NCBI GenBank assembly: GCA_009667805.1
Contig: CM019070.1
Span: 57,726,735-57,790,734, forward strand
Direction of reading: 5' to 3'
Source of the DNA: Leptobrachium leishanense
Taxonomy: Eukaryota > Chordata > Amphibia > Anura > Megophryidae
DNA: 64,000 nucleotides
Positions 22,300-34,600 of this stretch are shown piece by piece (the stretch's first letter is position 1; each line of letters begins with the position of its first letter). The position numbers and the translations under genes were made by a program. A model generated the notes under the pieces. The model was not told where the DNA came from, did no database searches, and saw only the letters and a list, made by a program, of their open reading frames with translations.

Positions 22300-23283
22300 T
22301 GTCAGGTTCGCCCCCTGGTGCCGCCCGGTACCCGCCAGACCCGACACTAATACTATCCGTCCCATCATCGGCGAACCGCACCCAGCAGCTATGGTTACTG
22401 CAACGCCATCCTCCGGCACCTTATTCCCTAGACAGCGGCTGGCGCACGCATGCGCGCTATATCGGTGAGGACCCCGGCGAGGGATTAGGTGTCCTCGGCG
22501 CCGGGAGATGACGTCAGACGCCAGGTAACGGCGGGAATTGGTTTAAAAGAGGCTACAGAACTGTGAGTAAATGCCCAATTATTGAGTATGATTCCTAGCA
22601 CATGGACTGTGTATTATTGTCTCCAAGTCATACAGCGGCCGCACTTCAGCCTCCACAGCCGTCTCGCCGACCCTCAGACCTCCAGCCTGCTGCAGCATAT
22701 CCGGTACCTCAATCCGCTTTGGCACTTCAGCCTTCACAGCCGCCTCACCGAGCCTCAGACCTACAGCCTGCCACAGTATATCCAACACCTCAATCCGCTT
22801 TGGCACCCCAGCCTTCACAGCCGTATCGCTGAACCTCAGACCTCCAGCCTGCTACAGTATACCCAGCACCTCAATCCGCTTCGACAGTCAAGCCTTTCCA
22901 GCATCTTTATTAACCTCAGGCCACCGATCTACCGCAGTACTTCACAGCTCCGAGGTTGCCTCCACAAACAGTGTACAGCAGTATCCTACGTTTCCTCTGT
23001 GCCTTGATATACCTATCGTCTACAGTGAGTACTGCAATCCCATATGGGCCTATTACTGTGCTACTGTGTGTTCATATACAAAGTACTGCTCGTCGTGTCA
23101 AGCCTCCAGTACCCCGTGCCTATACCTCTATACCCATCAACACCTGACGTCTCGGCCACTGTCACGAATAGGGTTGTACAGTTCCATCTCACCCTTCGTG
23201 TAGTGGCTCTCACGATCTTGTAAACTCTGCCTCTTGGGTTCCCACCGTTCCGGTATCGCAGTTTCCCGTGGCAAACCGTGACA
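22300..23283 (+). repeat. 5' LTR of the 22.3-kb Ty3/Gypsy element
   Basis: 984 bp. It contains three full units of about 81 bp (ACTTCAGCCTTCACAGCC...) at about 22630-22960 and a TTTAAAAG TATA-like motif near 22543. Confidence 0.9.
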
Positions 23284-23299
23284 GAATAATTGGCCAAAC

Positions 23300-26200
23300 A
23301 TGGAACCCGCGAGTATACCAGACACCCTAGCTCTCATAACGAATCAGCTATCAAATCTAACCCATTCTATTGTGGACTTACAGAACAATCAGGTCGCTAT
23401 ACAAAACCACCTGAGTCGTTTAGACCAAGCACAAGGCGCGGAAGGGACAACCGAGCCTCCCGTCGAAGCCCCACCAGTCGCCGAAGCTACCTCTACCAGT
23501 TATGAACCCTATGTATCTCCACCGAACAAATTTGACGGGGACAGGAAGCAATTTTGAGTTTTTATCACGTCATGTCAAATAATGTTCTCCATCTAACGGA
23601 AGACATATGCGTCTGATTTCGTAAAGATCAGGACTGTGATATCCCTCCTTACTGGCAAACCTCAAGTATGGGCCCATCACCTACTACGCACCGCTCACCC
23701 CTCTTTGTGCACCTGGAACACCTTCTATAACGCCCTTGAAGCCATGTATGAAGACCCCAAACGCTTAGCCTCTGCGGCTCAAGCACTAGAATTACTGAAA
23801 CAAGGGAAGGACGACGTAGAGGATTATATCACTGAGTTCAAACATCTAGCCCTAGATTCGGAATGGAATGAGCCAGCCCTACTAGCACAATTCAGAAAGG
23901 GACTATCCGAGGTACTTAAGGATCAACTAGCCCGTACTGGAATCCCCTCCACTCTGGAAGCTACCATGATCCTTTGCACCCAGATAGATAGAAGGCTACG
24001 CGAACGAAGGGCAGAAAGATCCGCCTCCCACGCTCATGTTCCAGTGAAGACATATGTACAGACTCCTCCGGTGATTACTACTACTCCTTCCACCAGCGAG
24101 GAAGAACCTATGCAGATTGGAGTCGTACGAGGACCTCTAACAGAGAACGAAAAATCCAGGCCCAGATCTTTAGGGCTATGCATGTACTGCGGGCGTCCGG
24201 ACCACCAAGTACGAGAATGCCGAGCCAAGCCTCCCAGTCATTCAGGTGAGCCTGCACAACCCACCACGTCGGTCACCACCCATGAACTTTGTACAGTGAC
24301 ACCATCTCACATAATCGTATCCTTACTTTTACAGTGGGACCAGTGCGCCGTTCCTCTCCGGGCTATGATTGATTCCGGAGCCAGCGGATGTTTCGTGGAC
24401 GAAAAGATCGCTATCTCACTGGGTATCCCGATCGTCTCCAAATCACACCCTTACGCCATCCAACTACTCGACGGAAGTTCCCCCATATCCAGTCGGATCA
24501 TCAAAGAAACCCGACCGTTGCTAGTATCTCTGGGCACAGAGCATCGCGACACTATAGTGTTTGATGTGGTAACCTCTCCCATGTTTCCCGCTGTACTAGG
24601 TCTCAATTGGCTTCGCAGAAATAACCCTTCTATAAACTGGTCCTCTGGTGCAGTATCCTTCGACGCTGGAACTAATATCTCGACCACAGATCTACATGCC
24701 TCTACGACCCCTGCTATAGCTATGTGTCTTGAGGTACCCGAGCCATACCAAACCTTTAGTCATGTCTTTGAGAAAAAAGGTGCTGATACCCTACCTCCTC
24801 ACAGACCATACGACTGCCCTGTGGATCTGCTACCCGGGGCGCCCATTCCGTATGGAAGAATTTACCCCCTATCTGAACCCGAATTACTAGTATTAAAGGA
24901 CTATATCGACGACAATCTACAAAAAGGCTTCATACGGCCGTCTACCTCACCTGCCGGAGCCCCTATTTTCTTCGTAGGGAAGAAAGATGGAGGACTTCGG
25001 CCTTGTGTCGACTACAGAGCCATGAACGCTATTACGATTAAAAATAAATATCCTCTCCCCCTGATATCAGAATTGATGGATCGCCTTCGCTCCGCTAAGG
25101 TATTTACAAAACTTGATCTACGAGGAGCCTATAACCTGGTACGTGTCAAAAGCGGAGACGAGTGGAAGACTGTGTTTTGTTCTCGTTATGGCCATTACGA
25201 GTATATGGTCATGCCGTATGGGCTATGTAATGCTCCTGCCACATTCCAACGTTTTCTAAATGATGTCTTCCGGGAAATATTAGACAGCTACATCGTAATT
25301 TACCTGGACAACATATTGATTTATTCCGAAGATTTAGAGACTCATCGAAAACATGTAAAAACCGTACTACATAGACTACAGGAGCAGAGATTGCATGCCA
25401 AGGCCGAGAAATGCATCTTCGACACAGACAACGTAGAATTCCTTGGCTTTATTATCAGCCCTGGGAGCATCCGTATGGATCCAGCCAAGACTGAAGCAGT
25501 AGCCACCTGGCCAGTTCCGGCGAACAAAAAGGGAGTTCAAAGCTTTATAGGGTTCTGTAACTTTTACAGGAAGTTCATAAGAGGCTTCTCGACGATCATC
25601 CGCCCCCTCACTATGTTAACGAGGCAAGATGTTATGTTCACATGGACTGAAGACGCACAAAAGGCTTTCCAGAAGCTAAAAAATATGTTCACACAAGCAC
25701 CTATCCTCGCCTTACCAGATCCTCCATTCCCCTATATAATGGAGGTAGACGCTTCCGAATTCGCTGTGGGGGCTGTACTCTCTCAAAGGCTGGTAAAGAC
25801 CGGATGAGTACACCCCGTATGTTTCTTTTCAAAAGGGTTATCCCCTGCTGAGCGTAACTATGATGTAGGTGAAAGAGAACTCCTAGCCATAAAAATGGCC
25901 TTAGAAGAATGGAGGCATTTACTAGAAGGCGCCCGCCACCCCGTGACTGTATTCACAGACCACAGAAACTTGGAATACCTACAACGAGCCCGTAGGCTGA
26001 AACCCCGACAAGCCAGGTGGGCCCTCTTTTTTAGTCGATTCGATTTGTATATTACCTACAGACCCGGGGGAAAAAACGGGAAAGCAGATGCCTTATCAAG
26101 GATAGGTAATCCAGAGAGAACCAGAGAACAAGAGACCATATTACCATCTATATGTTTTCTAACACAGGAAAACACTTTATGGCAAGTGATCGCTCGTAAT

Positions 26201-27580
26201 ACTCCTTCGCTTCAGGAAGCCCCCACAGGAATACCGTTTTCGGAAAAAGACGGATTCTTGGTACATCAAGAAAGAATATACGTACCCCCTTTAGCCGTAA
26301 CCGCAGTACTACAACATTTCCATGATTCCACCCTAGGAGGTCATGGAGGCATTCACAAAACCAGTGATACTATAAGAAGATCCTTTTGGTGGCCACATAT
26401 GTCGAGGACTATTACTGAATACATCACGACTTGTCCTACATGCATAAGAATGAAGACATCCAGACATAGACCTCAAGGATTATTACACCCGCTGCCTGTA
26501 CCCTCTGTACCCTGGTCTGATATTGCTATGGACTTTATCGTAGAATTACCGAAGTCATCAAAATACGATACTGTCGTGGTAATCGTTGATAGATTTACGA
26601 AAATGGCACATTTCATCCCCCTCGTGGGACTACCTACTGCTACAGAAACCGCCTCCGTCTTCATCAAAGAGATCTTCCGTCTCCATGGGTTACCCTCTAC
26701 CATAGTGACAGACAGAGGTACACAATTCACGGCACGCTTCTGAAGGGCTTTCTGTAAAGGACTACATATCACCCAAGCATTGACTTCTGCATATCACCCT
26801 CAAGCCAATGGGCAAACTGAGCGTACTAATGGAATTCTCGAACAATACTTATGCTGTTACATATCCCATCTCCAACATGACTGGTCCACATATCTACCAC
26901 TAGCCGAATTTGCTTATAACAATCAGGTACAACGCTCTACAGCTATGACACCTTTCTATATCAATACCGGCTATCATCCCTCCATGTTACCTGGGTCACC
27001 CTTAGAAACCAACATCCCGAAGGCCGATGAACGACTATCAATGATCCATAGAAACTATCGTCTTGTCAGAACTGAATTATTGAGGGCACAACGGAGATTC
27101 AAGTTCTATGCAGACCGTCATCGAAGACCTGCCCCCGTGTATCAAGAAGGTGATAAGGTATGGCTCTCTGCCCATAATATTAACCTGTTTTGTCCTTCTC
27201 GCAAACTAGGTCCCTGTTTCCTCGGACCTTTCACCATCGACAGAGTATTGTCTCCTGTGGTTGTACGACTACGTCTACCGTCTACATTGAAAATACATCC
27301 TGTGTTTCATGTCTCTCTACTGAAATCCACGACCCCTGACCCGTTTCCTAATCGAGTGCTGGTGGCTCCTGGACCTGTGACTTCGGTGTCAGATAACGAA
27401 TATGAGGTAGAGACCATATTGGATTCTAGATGGTGGCGACATCGTTTTGAATACCTAATACACTGGAAAGGCTATGGCGCGGAGGAGGACTCCTGGGTGT
27501 AGTATAGCGAGGTACATGCTCCTTCTCTGGTTCGGCGTTTTCACATGGCCCATCCTGATCGCCCCCAGAGGGGTCGCCTT
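23300..27580 (+). pseudogene. gag-pol: Ty3/Gypsy gag-pol polyprotein with in-frame stops
   Basis: A single frame starts with M-E-P-A-S-I-P at 23300. A CCHC knuckle C-M-Y-C-G-R-P-D-H is at 24182-24208, the protease D-S-G-A-S at 24371-24385, then reverse transcriptase, RNase H, an integrase with H-H-C-C and D-D-E regions, and a chromodomain (Y-E-V-E-T-I-L-D and Y-L-I-H-W-K-G-Y). Stops interrupt at 23555, near 23595, at 25805, 26741 and 27500, with no frame change between them. The reverse transcriptase box is Y-L-D-N (25301-25312) instead of Y-x-D-D. The copy is therefore inactive. Confidence 0.9.
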
Positions 27581-27592
27581 GGTGGGGGGCCC

Positions 27593-28623
27593 TGTCAGGT
27601 TCGCCCCCTGGTGCCGCCCGGTACCCGCCGGACCCGACACTAATACTATCTGTCCCATCATCGGCGAACCGCACCCAGCAGCTATGGTTACCGCAACTCC
27701 ATCCTCCGGCACCGCTATATCGGTGAGGACCCCGGCGAGGGATTAGGTGTCCTCGGCGCCAGGAGATGACGTCAGACGCCAGGTAACGGCGGGAATTGGT
27801 TTAAAAGAGGCTACAGAACTGTGAGTAAATGCCAAATTATTGAGTATGATTCCTAGCACATGGACTGTGTATTATTGTCCCCAAGTCATACAGCGGCCGC
27901 ACTTCAGCCTCCACAGCCGTCTCGCCGACCCTCAGACCTCCAGCCTGCTGCAGCATATCCGGTACCTCAATCCGCTTTGGCACTTCAGCCTTCACAGCCA
28001 CCTCGCTGAACCTCAGACCTCCAGCCTGCTGCAGCATATCCGGTACCTCAATCTGCTTCGGCACTTCAGCCTTCACAGCCGTCTCACCGAGCCTCAGACC
28101 TACAGCCTGCCACAGTATATCCAACACCTCAATCCGCTTTGGCAGCCCAGCCTTCACAGCCGTATCGCTGAACCTCAGACCTCCAGCCTGCTACAGTATA
28201 CCCAGCACCTCAATCCGCTTCGGCAGTCAAGCCTTTCCAGCCTCTTTATTAACATCAGGCCACCGATATACCGCAGTACTTCACAGCTCCGAGGTTACCT
28301 CCACAAACAGTGTACAGCAGTATCCTACGTTTCCTCTGTGCCTTGATATACCTATCGTCTACAGTGAGTACTACAATCCCATATGGGCCTATTACTGTGC
28401 TACTGTGTGTTCATATACAAAGTACTGCTCGTCGTGTCAAGCCTCCAGTACCCCGTGCCTATACCTCTATACCCATCAACACCTGACGTCTCGGCCACTG
28501 TCACGAATAGGGTTGTACAGTTCCATCTCACCCTTCGTGTAGTGGCTCTCACAATCTGGTATACTCTGCCTCTTGGGTTCCCACCGTTCCGGTATCGCAG
28601 TTTCCCCGTGGCAAACCGTGACA
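27593..28623 (+). repeat. 3' LTR of the 22.3-kb Ty3/Gypsy element
   Basis: 1031 bp. It has one more 81-bp unit than the 5' LTR (about 27896-28290) and lacks about 35 bp near 27711 that the 5' LTR carries at 22421-22456. Otherwise it is nearly identical. Confidence 0.9.
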
Positions 28624-28649
28624 CTATTGATCCTAGTGTTAACACTTAC

Positions 28650-29168
28650 CGTGTTTCTCTGAAAATAAGACACTGTCTTATAATTTTTTGGACCCAAAAG
28701 AACACACTAGGTCTTATTTTTGGGGTAGGTCTTAATTTTTTAATACCAGTGGAAGACTTGCAAGACAGGAGTGAGTGGCAAAGTTAAAAATAGGGTGATC
28801 AAAGCAATCAGAGGTGCCGTACCTTTTCAATTGCAATTTGGTAACCAATCGCTGGCCAGAATGAGCAAACTGCATTTTCACTATTGATTCTTCACAGGCG
28901 GTGTAAATCTGCTATCACTCCGTATGTGACAGGAGCCGGCGCTAGAGGAAGCATCAGCTTATGAGACTCTGCTCCCTCCACTGCCGCCTCGCTTCCTCTG
29001 GCGCCGGCATCGCTGATTCTCTACCGCGGCTCTTCAAGTTGCCCTTTATGCCACCATCAGCCCAGGGAATCCAACTAGTTCTTATTTTCGTGGTAGGTCT
29101 TATACTTTAGCAATTATCAAAAATAGTACTAGGTCTTATTTTCGGAGTAGGTCTTATTTTAGTGGAAA
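28650..29168. mobile_element. TIR element with GTTTCTCTGAAAATAAGAC end
   Basis: The left end GTGTTTCTCTGAAAATAAGAC and the right end (inverse GTTTCCACTAAAATAAGACC) form inverted repeats, and both carry tandem AATAAGACCTA words. The centre has an inverted GGCGCC-containing hairpin (28930-29010). It abuts the LINE tail, so the right edge is uncertain. Confidence 0.6.
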
Positions 29169-30870
29169 CATAGAAACATAGAAAATGTCGGCAGATAAGA
29201 ACCTTTCGGCCCATCTAGTCTGCCCAATTACATGAATACTTTTCCTGGATTTATCTTTTGTTTAGGATAGCCTTATGCCTATCCCATGCCTGCTTAAATT
29301 CAATCACTGTTTTGGCCTCTACCACTTCTACTGGAAGGATGTTCCATGTATCCACCACCCTCTCAGTAAAATAATGCTTCCTGATGTTACTTTTAAACCT
29401 TTGCCCCTCTAATCTAAGACTATGTCCTCTTGTTTTGCTACTTTGTTTCCTTTTAAATATACTCCCTTCCTCTACCTTGTGGATTCCCTTTACGTATTTA
29501 AATGTTTCTATCATATCTCCTCTGTCTCGTCTTTTTTCCAAGCTATACATGTTAAGATCATTAAGCCTTTCCTGGTAACTTTTCTCCAAGCCGTACACCA
29601 TTTTAGTAGCCCTTCTCTGAACTCTCTCTAAGGTGTCTATATCCTTCTGGAGATACGGTCTCCAGTACTGCACACTGTACTCCAAGTGAGGTCTCACCAG
29701 TGCTCTGTACAGTGGCATGAGCACTAGGGATGTGCGTTTCGGGTTTCGGAATTTCAGAATTTTCACGAAATTTCCCAATTCGTGTCTTTGGATTGGGCCG
29801 ATTTTCCGAATCGGATCGGACCCGAAAACCGACAGATCCGAAACGTTTTCCGGGCCGAAACGAAAAATTTTCAGAGTTTTCAAATGGACTTGAAATGTGT
29901 CAAATCAAAATTTATTTTCGCTCTATTCATGATTTCGGTTCCATTCGTGATTTTGGTTCCATTTCGGTAATTCTGGACAACGTATATTTAACTATTATCG
30001 GTTATATCGCTGATTCTGTAAATTTTGTATTTGTAAATGCGTATTTTTGATCAACTATTTTTCCATTTTAAAACCTTTTGTTCTGGTTTTTATTTTTAAA
30101 GTCAGACCATTTGGGTCAGTTTAGCGTTTTTTAAATCGTTTTGTTCATTTTTTTTTGTTCCTTGGCTTTCATACCATTTTAATATGATTAAATAAAGTTG
30201 TGAAATGTATATTCATAAGAAAAAAAGGATCTTTATTTAATAAAAAAAAACACGATAGAATTGCCAGAATTATCGTATCGACAGAATGAATTATCGGATC
30301 CGAAAAACAAACCAATAATTAATTATAAAAAAATATATAAAGTATAAAAAAAGTAAACCATAGTAGTTTACGTCAAAACGAATAGAGTTAGACACTTTGA
30401 AACGAGGAGAACAGATGTTCCGAAAAAACGAAAATTTCCGAAATCATGAAAAGTCGATACAAAAAATGAGCAAAGTGACCCGAAAACACGAAAAATGGTC
30501 GATAATCCGAAAAAAAAATGTACATGAAAAACGAGCTGAACCGAACCGAATCGAAACAGAAATCGATCGAAACGAGCCGAATCGAAAATTTTAAACATCC
30601 GAACGAATTGAACCGAATCGAACCGAAAAAAAATCGATGCACAAGTCTAATGAGCACTTCCCTTTTCCTACTGCTAATACCTCTCCCTACACAACCAAGC
30701 ATTCTGCCAGAATTTCCTGCTGCTCTATTACATTGACTACTTACCCTTAGATCCTCTGCAATAATAACCCCTAAATCCCTTTCCTCAGATGTTGAGGTTA
30801 GAACTGTATCAAATATTCTATATTCAGCCCAGGGTACATATCCAAACGCTACAGTTAGCATTCAGTATGT
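29163..30870 (-). mobile_element. CR1/L2-type LINE 3' fragment, split by a hAT element
   Basis: The minus strand encodes the end of a LINE reverse transcriptase [14 protein letters not shown] and [14 protein letters not shown], with E-R-D-L-G-V-I upstream. The 3' end has the tail word TTCTATG repeated. Removing 29725-30649 joins the two parts into one frame across the insertion. The 5' end is truncated near 30870. Confidence 0.85.
29725..30649. mobile_element. hAT-type non-coding element, TAGGGATGTGCG family, copy 2
   Basis: Ends TAGGGATGTGCG and GATGCACAAGTCTA with a perfect 8-bp duplication ATGAGCAC (29717-29724 and 30650-30657). 925 bp, no transposase. Inserted in the LINE. Confidence 0.9.
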
Positions 30871-30994
30871 AATATAGCCCATTATGTGTAACATCTCCTG
30901 TAGTTATCTTATCAATAAGTGTGGAATAGAGCCCCATGTGAGCAACACAAAAAAAAACAGGAAATACCAGAAAATTTGAAAGTCCAAGAAGTAA

Positions 30995-31000
30995 TTTATT
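30995..31000 (-). promoter_or_regulatory. Poly(A) signal AATAAA of CLCA gene 2
   Basis: AATAAA on the minus strand lies about 100 bp downstream of the gene 2 stop codon. It is the first canonical signal after the stop. Confidence 0.7.
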
Positions 31001-31100
31001 AATTCTGTAGTGATAACATATATGATAGGCAATCAATTTTACAATCACTGGTGACAACAAGATTATCATGAATTAATGTTAACATTCTTAAGGCACATGT

Positions 31101-31681
31101 TTATACTCTTGTTGTTATTGCCAATCTGCGATTCCTCTCACAGCTCACTACACACACAGTAATGGACATAATAAGAAACAGGACAACGACAGTGGAGCTT
31201 ATTAGCAGAATTAAAAATGTTGCATTCACTTTATCATTTGAAGGAGGAGTAATTGTGGTAGTTGGAGTTTTTGTAGGGGCTGAAGATGTGATACTGGTTG
31301 CAAAAGACGTGCTGGTGGTTGGAGGAATTGAGGTGGTAGTTGGAGTTGCTGTAGCAGTAGATAGAGGTGGTGTAGTAGTAGTTAGAGGAGGTGTGCTTGG
31401 AGGTGTTATGGTAGTGGTTGGAGGGAGTGTGGGAGAAATAAAAAGAACTGTCTGTGCTATATTAGATACGTCTGATTTATGGGAGACCTTATCAATGGCA
31501 ACCAATGAAAAATAAATGATGGTGCCATTTGCTAGTGTTGTATCTTCTGGTACAAATGCAAAGGTTTCACTGGAACCAGCCGGCTGTGGTGGGGAATGAG
31601 AGATGTCTATACTCTTGCATTCTTCAAAGTAATCTCTAAGTTCAGCCGGATTGGTGCTCATTCTCAAATCATATTCTGCAG
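31101..31681 (-). CDS. CLCA: CLCA gene 2 exon 14: C-terminus with mucin-like stalk and membrane anchor
   Basis: The exon begins [11 protein letters not shown], continues with [12 protein letters not shown], then has about 70 residues rich in Thr, Pro and Ser. This stretch is a likely O-glycosylated stalk. A membrane segment of about 22 residues ([11 protein letters not shown]) follows, then a short basic tail ending in R-V and TAA at 31101-31103. Several CLCA proteins end in a similar anchor or GPI signal. Human CLCA1 lacks such a long Thr/Pro stalk, so this copy is more like the membrane-attached members (inference). Confidence 0.94.
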
Positions 31682-34600
31682 CTGAAACAGCAATAACATT
31701 TCATTAGACCAGAAACGTAAACAGGAGCAAACTTATGACTATTATCTAAATTCAGTATGGGTTAATTAAACTGCAAGATTCTCCTCACACTAAAGGGATT
31801 ATTCACAAAGCACTGAACTTGCCGCCGAAATGTACCGAATGGTGAATTTCCCCGTTCCCCGCAATTTTGGGGCAGTTCGTCTATTCACTGGACTGTCAAT
31901 TTGCAAAATGCTGGTGAATTGACGGACAAATAGGGTGCAGTTCACAGATCGGTGGAAGCAAAATTGTCTCATAATGAAGCAATGGTTAATTTATTCACAG
32001 TATGCCGAACTGCACCGGTGTCAGTGAAATTCGGTGATTCAATGCGACAGGTTTAAACAGGCGAATCCCATAAGTTTTAAATGGAAAAAAATATTATTGT
32101 TTTTATTTTATTTTATTCAACCGCTTATTCTTTTCATTTTCAGCAAAATTCTTTTATTTGTATTTTTTTGCTAAAATTTTTAATTCCCAAATTTTTTTTA
32201 AAAGCGTTTTCTTTTATTCTGTAACAGACATTTTTATTATTCTTATAGGTCCTCGTTTACTATTTAGACACATTTTAATGCATTTTTAGCAGTTTAAATG
32301 CCTATTAGGAGAAGAGGAGAGTTCCAATTTTTTTTCTGCAATTCGGCGGTGTTCAGCGGCCAGTTTGAACTCTTCGGCAGTCTTTGGCGGCCACTTCGGC
32401 AGTCTGCGGCAGTCAGTTTGGAGACTACAGTTGGTATTACAAAGTAGGTGCTAATTTAACCATACAGTTGTAAACATAACGGTCCAAATTACGTAATTGG
32501 TGCTAACGTTAGCTGCGGTGTTTACCGCATATTACAATCCAAACGCTAATGGGTTAAGCAACCCGTTTGCGTTTGGTACCTTGCACTTTTCAGCGCGAGG
32601 TTACTGTACTTTGCGCTCCCTATACTTAACATGGGGAGTGCAAAGTGTTAATCGGCGTTAGGATTACAAAGTCCTAACGCTGATTAACGTCTGGCTGCTG
32701 TTAACAAAAAGTTAACCAGAGCCAGGACTTGGTGTTAACGGATTCCGCTTCTGCAGAATCCGTTAACACCAGCCAAAAAAATAATAAAAAGAATCGTATA
32801 CTCACCTCCTGTCCCGTGGTGAGGACCCCGGCTCCATCCGCCTCCTCAGTCCAGCGGGAGCAGGGAAAGACATTTGTCACACTACGCTGACCGGCCAGAT
32901 CTCGCAAGGTGAGATCCAGCAGGTCATGTGACTGTCGGCGTCTGGCTCAATGGAGTCCTAGGGGACTCCATTGAGAGGATGCACACGGCTGTGCTTAGCG
33001 CTGCAGCGTGCATCCCGGGGCTTAGCGTGCGGTAACAATGCAGGCAAAATTTTGGTGCTTTGTAAATAACTCCTTAAATCTCAGTCCCACACTATGGTAT
33101 TAAGTGTATAATCAGTCTTCTAGTATTCAAAAAAAAAATGGTCTGCGCCCAAATTTGTACCACCACCAGTATCCCAATGCCAAACCATGTGACAACAAGC
33201 ATAGATATATGTATCTGGTAGCGCGATTATAATCGCTTCTTGGTATTCTGGTGGTTCCCATGATTTGCATCATCCACCACATGGATTTTATATAAAAGAA
33301 GCAAAAAAAATACATACAGTCAGGTCCAGAAATATTGGGACATCAACACAATTCTAACATCTTTGGCTCTATACACCACCACAATGGAGTTGGAATGAAA
33401 CAAACACAATGTGCTTTAACTGCAGACTGTCAGCTTTAGTTTGAGGGTATGTACATCCAACTGTGAACGGTGTAGGACTTACAGCAGTTTGCAGAAGTGC
33501 CTCCCACTTGTTAAGGGACCAAAGGTAATGGAACAGAATAATAATCATAAATCAAACTTTCCCTTCTTAATACTTGGTTGCAAATCCTTTGCAGTCAATC
33601 ACAGCCTGAAGTCTGGAATGCATAGACATCACCAGGTGCTGGGTTTCATCCCTGGTGATGCGCTGCCAGGCCTCTACTGCAACTGTCTTCAGTTCCTGCT
33701 TGTTCTTGGGGCATTTTCCCTTCAGTTTTGTCTTCAGCAAGTGAAACGCATGCTCAATGGGATTCAGGTCAGGTGATTGACTTGGCCATTGCATAACATT
33801 CCACTTCTGTCGCTTCAAAAACTCTTTGGTTGCTTTTGCAGTATGCTTTGGGTCATTGTCCATCTGCACTGTGAAGTGCCGTCCAATGAGTTCTGCAGCA
33901 TTTGGCTGAATGTGAGCAGATAATATTGCCCAAAATACTTCAGAATTCATCCTGCTGCTTTTGTCAGCAGTCACATCATCAATAAATACAAGAGAACCAG
34001 TTCCATTGGCAGCCATACATGCCAACGCCATGACACTACCACCACCATGCTTCACTGATGAGGTGGTATGCTTAGGATCATGAGCAGTTCCTTTCCTTCT
34101 CCATACTCTTCTCTTCCCATCATTCTGGTACAAGTTGGTCTTGGTCTCATCTGTCCATAGGATCTTGTTCCAGAACTGTGAAGGCTTTGTTAGGTGTTGT
34201 TTGGCAAACTCTAATCTGGCTTCCTGTTTTTAAAGCTCACCATGGTTTTACATCTTGTGGTGAACCCTCTGTATTCACTCTGGTGAAGTCTTGTCTTGAT
34301 TGTTGACTTTGACACACATATACCTACCTCCTGGAGAGTGTTCCATGATCTGGCACTGTTGTGAAGGGTATTTTCTTCACCAGGGAAAAAATTCTTCGGT
34401 CATCACCACAGTTGTTTTCCGTGGTCTCCCGGGTCTTTTGGTGTTGGATGAGCTCACTGGTGCGTTCCTTCTTTTTGAGTGTTCAACAGTTGTTTTGGCC
34501 ACACTAATGTTTTTGCTATCTCTCTGATGGGTTTTGTCACGGATCCCCCTGATACTAGAGTGGTGGTCCCTATACGCAGGACACTCTCTACCCTTCCGAT

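Larger units (their letters stand above)
22300..28623 (+). mobile_element. Chromovirus-type Ty3/Gypsy LTR retrotransposon, full length
   Basis: LTRs (TGTCAGG ... CGTGACA) at 22300-23283 and 27593-28623 are flanked by the perfect 5-bp duplication CTATT (22295-22299 and 28624-28628). Gag, protease, reverse transcriptase, RNase H, integrase and a C-terminal chromodomain follow in one reading frame, broken only by in-frame stops. A purine-rich GGTGGGGGGCCC abuts the 3' LTR. Confidence 0.93.
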
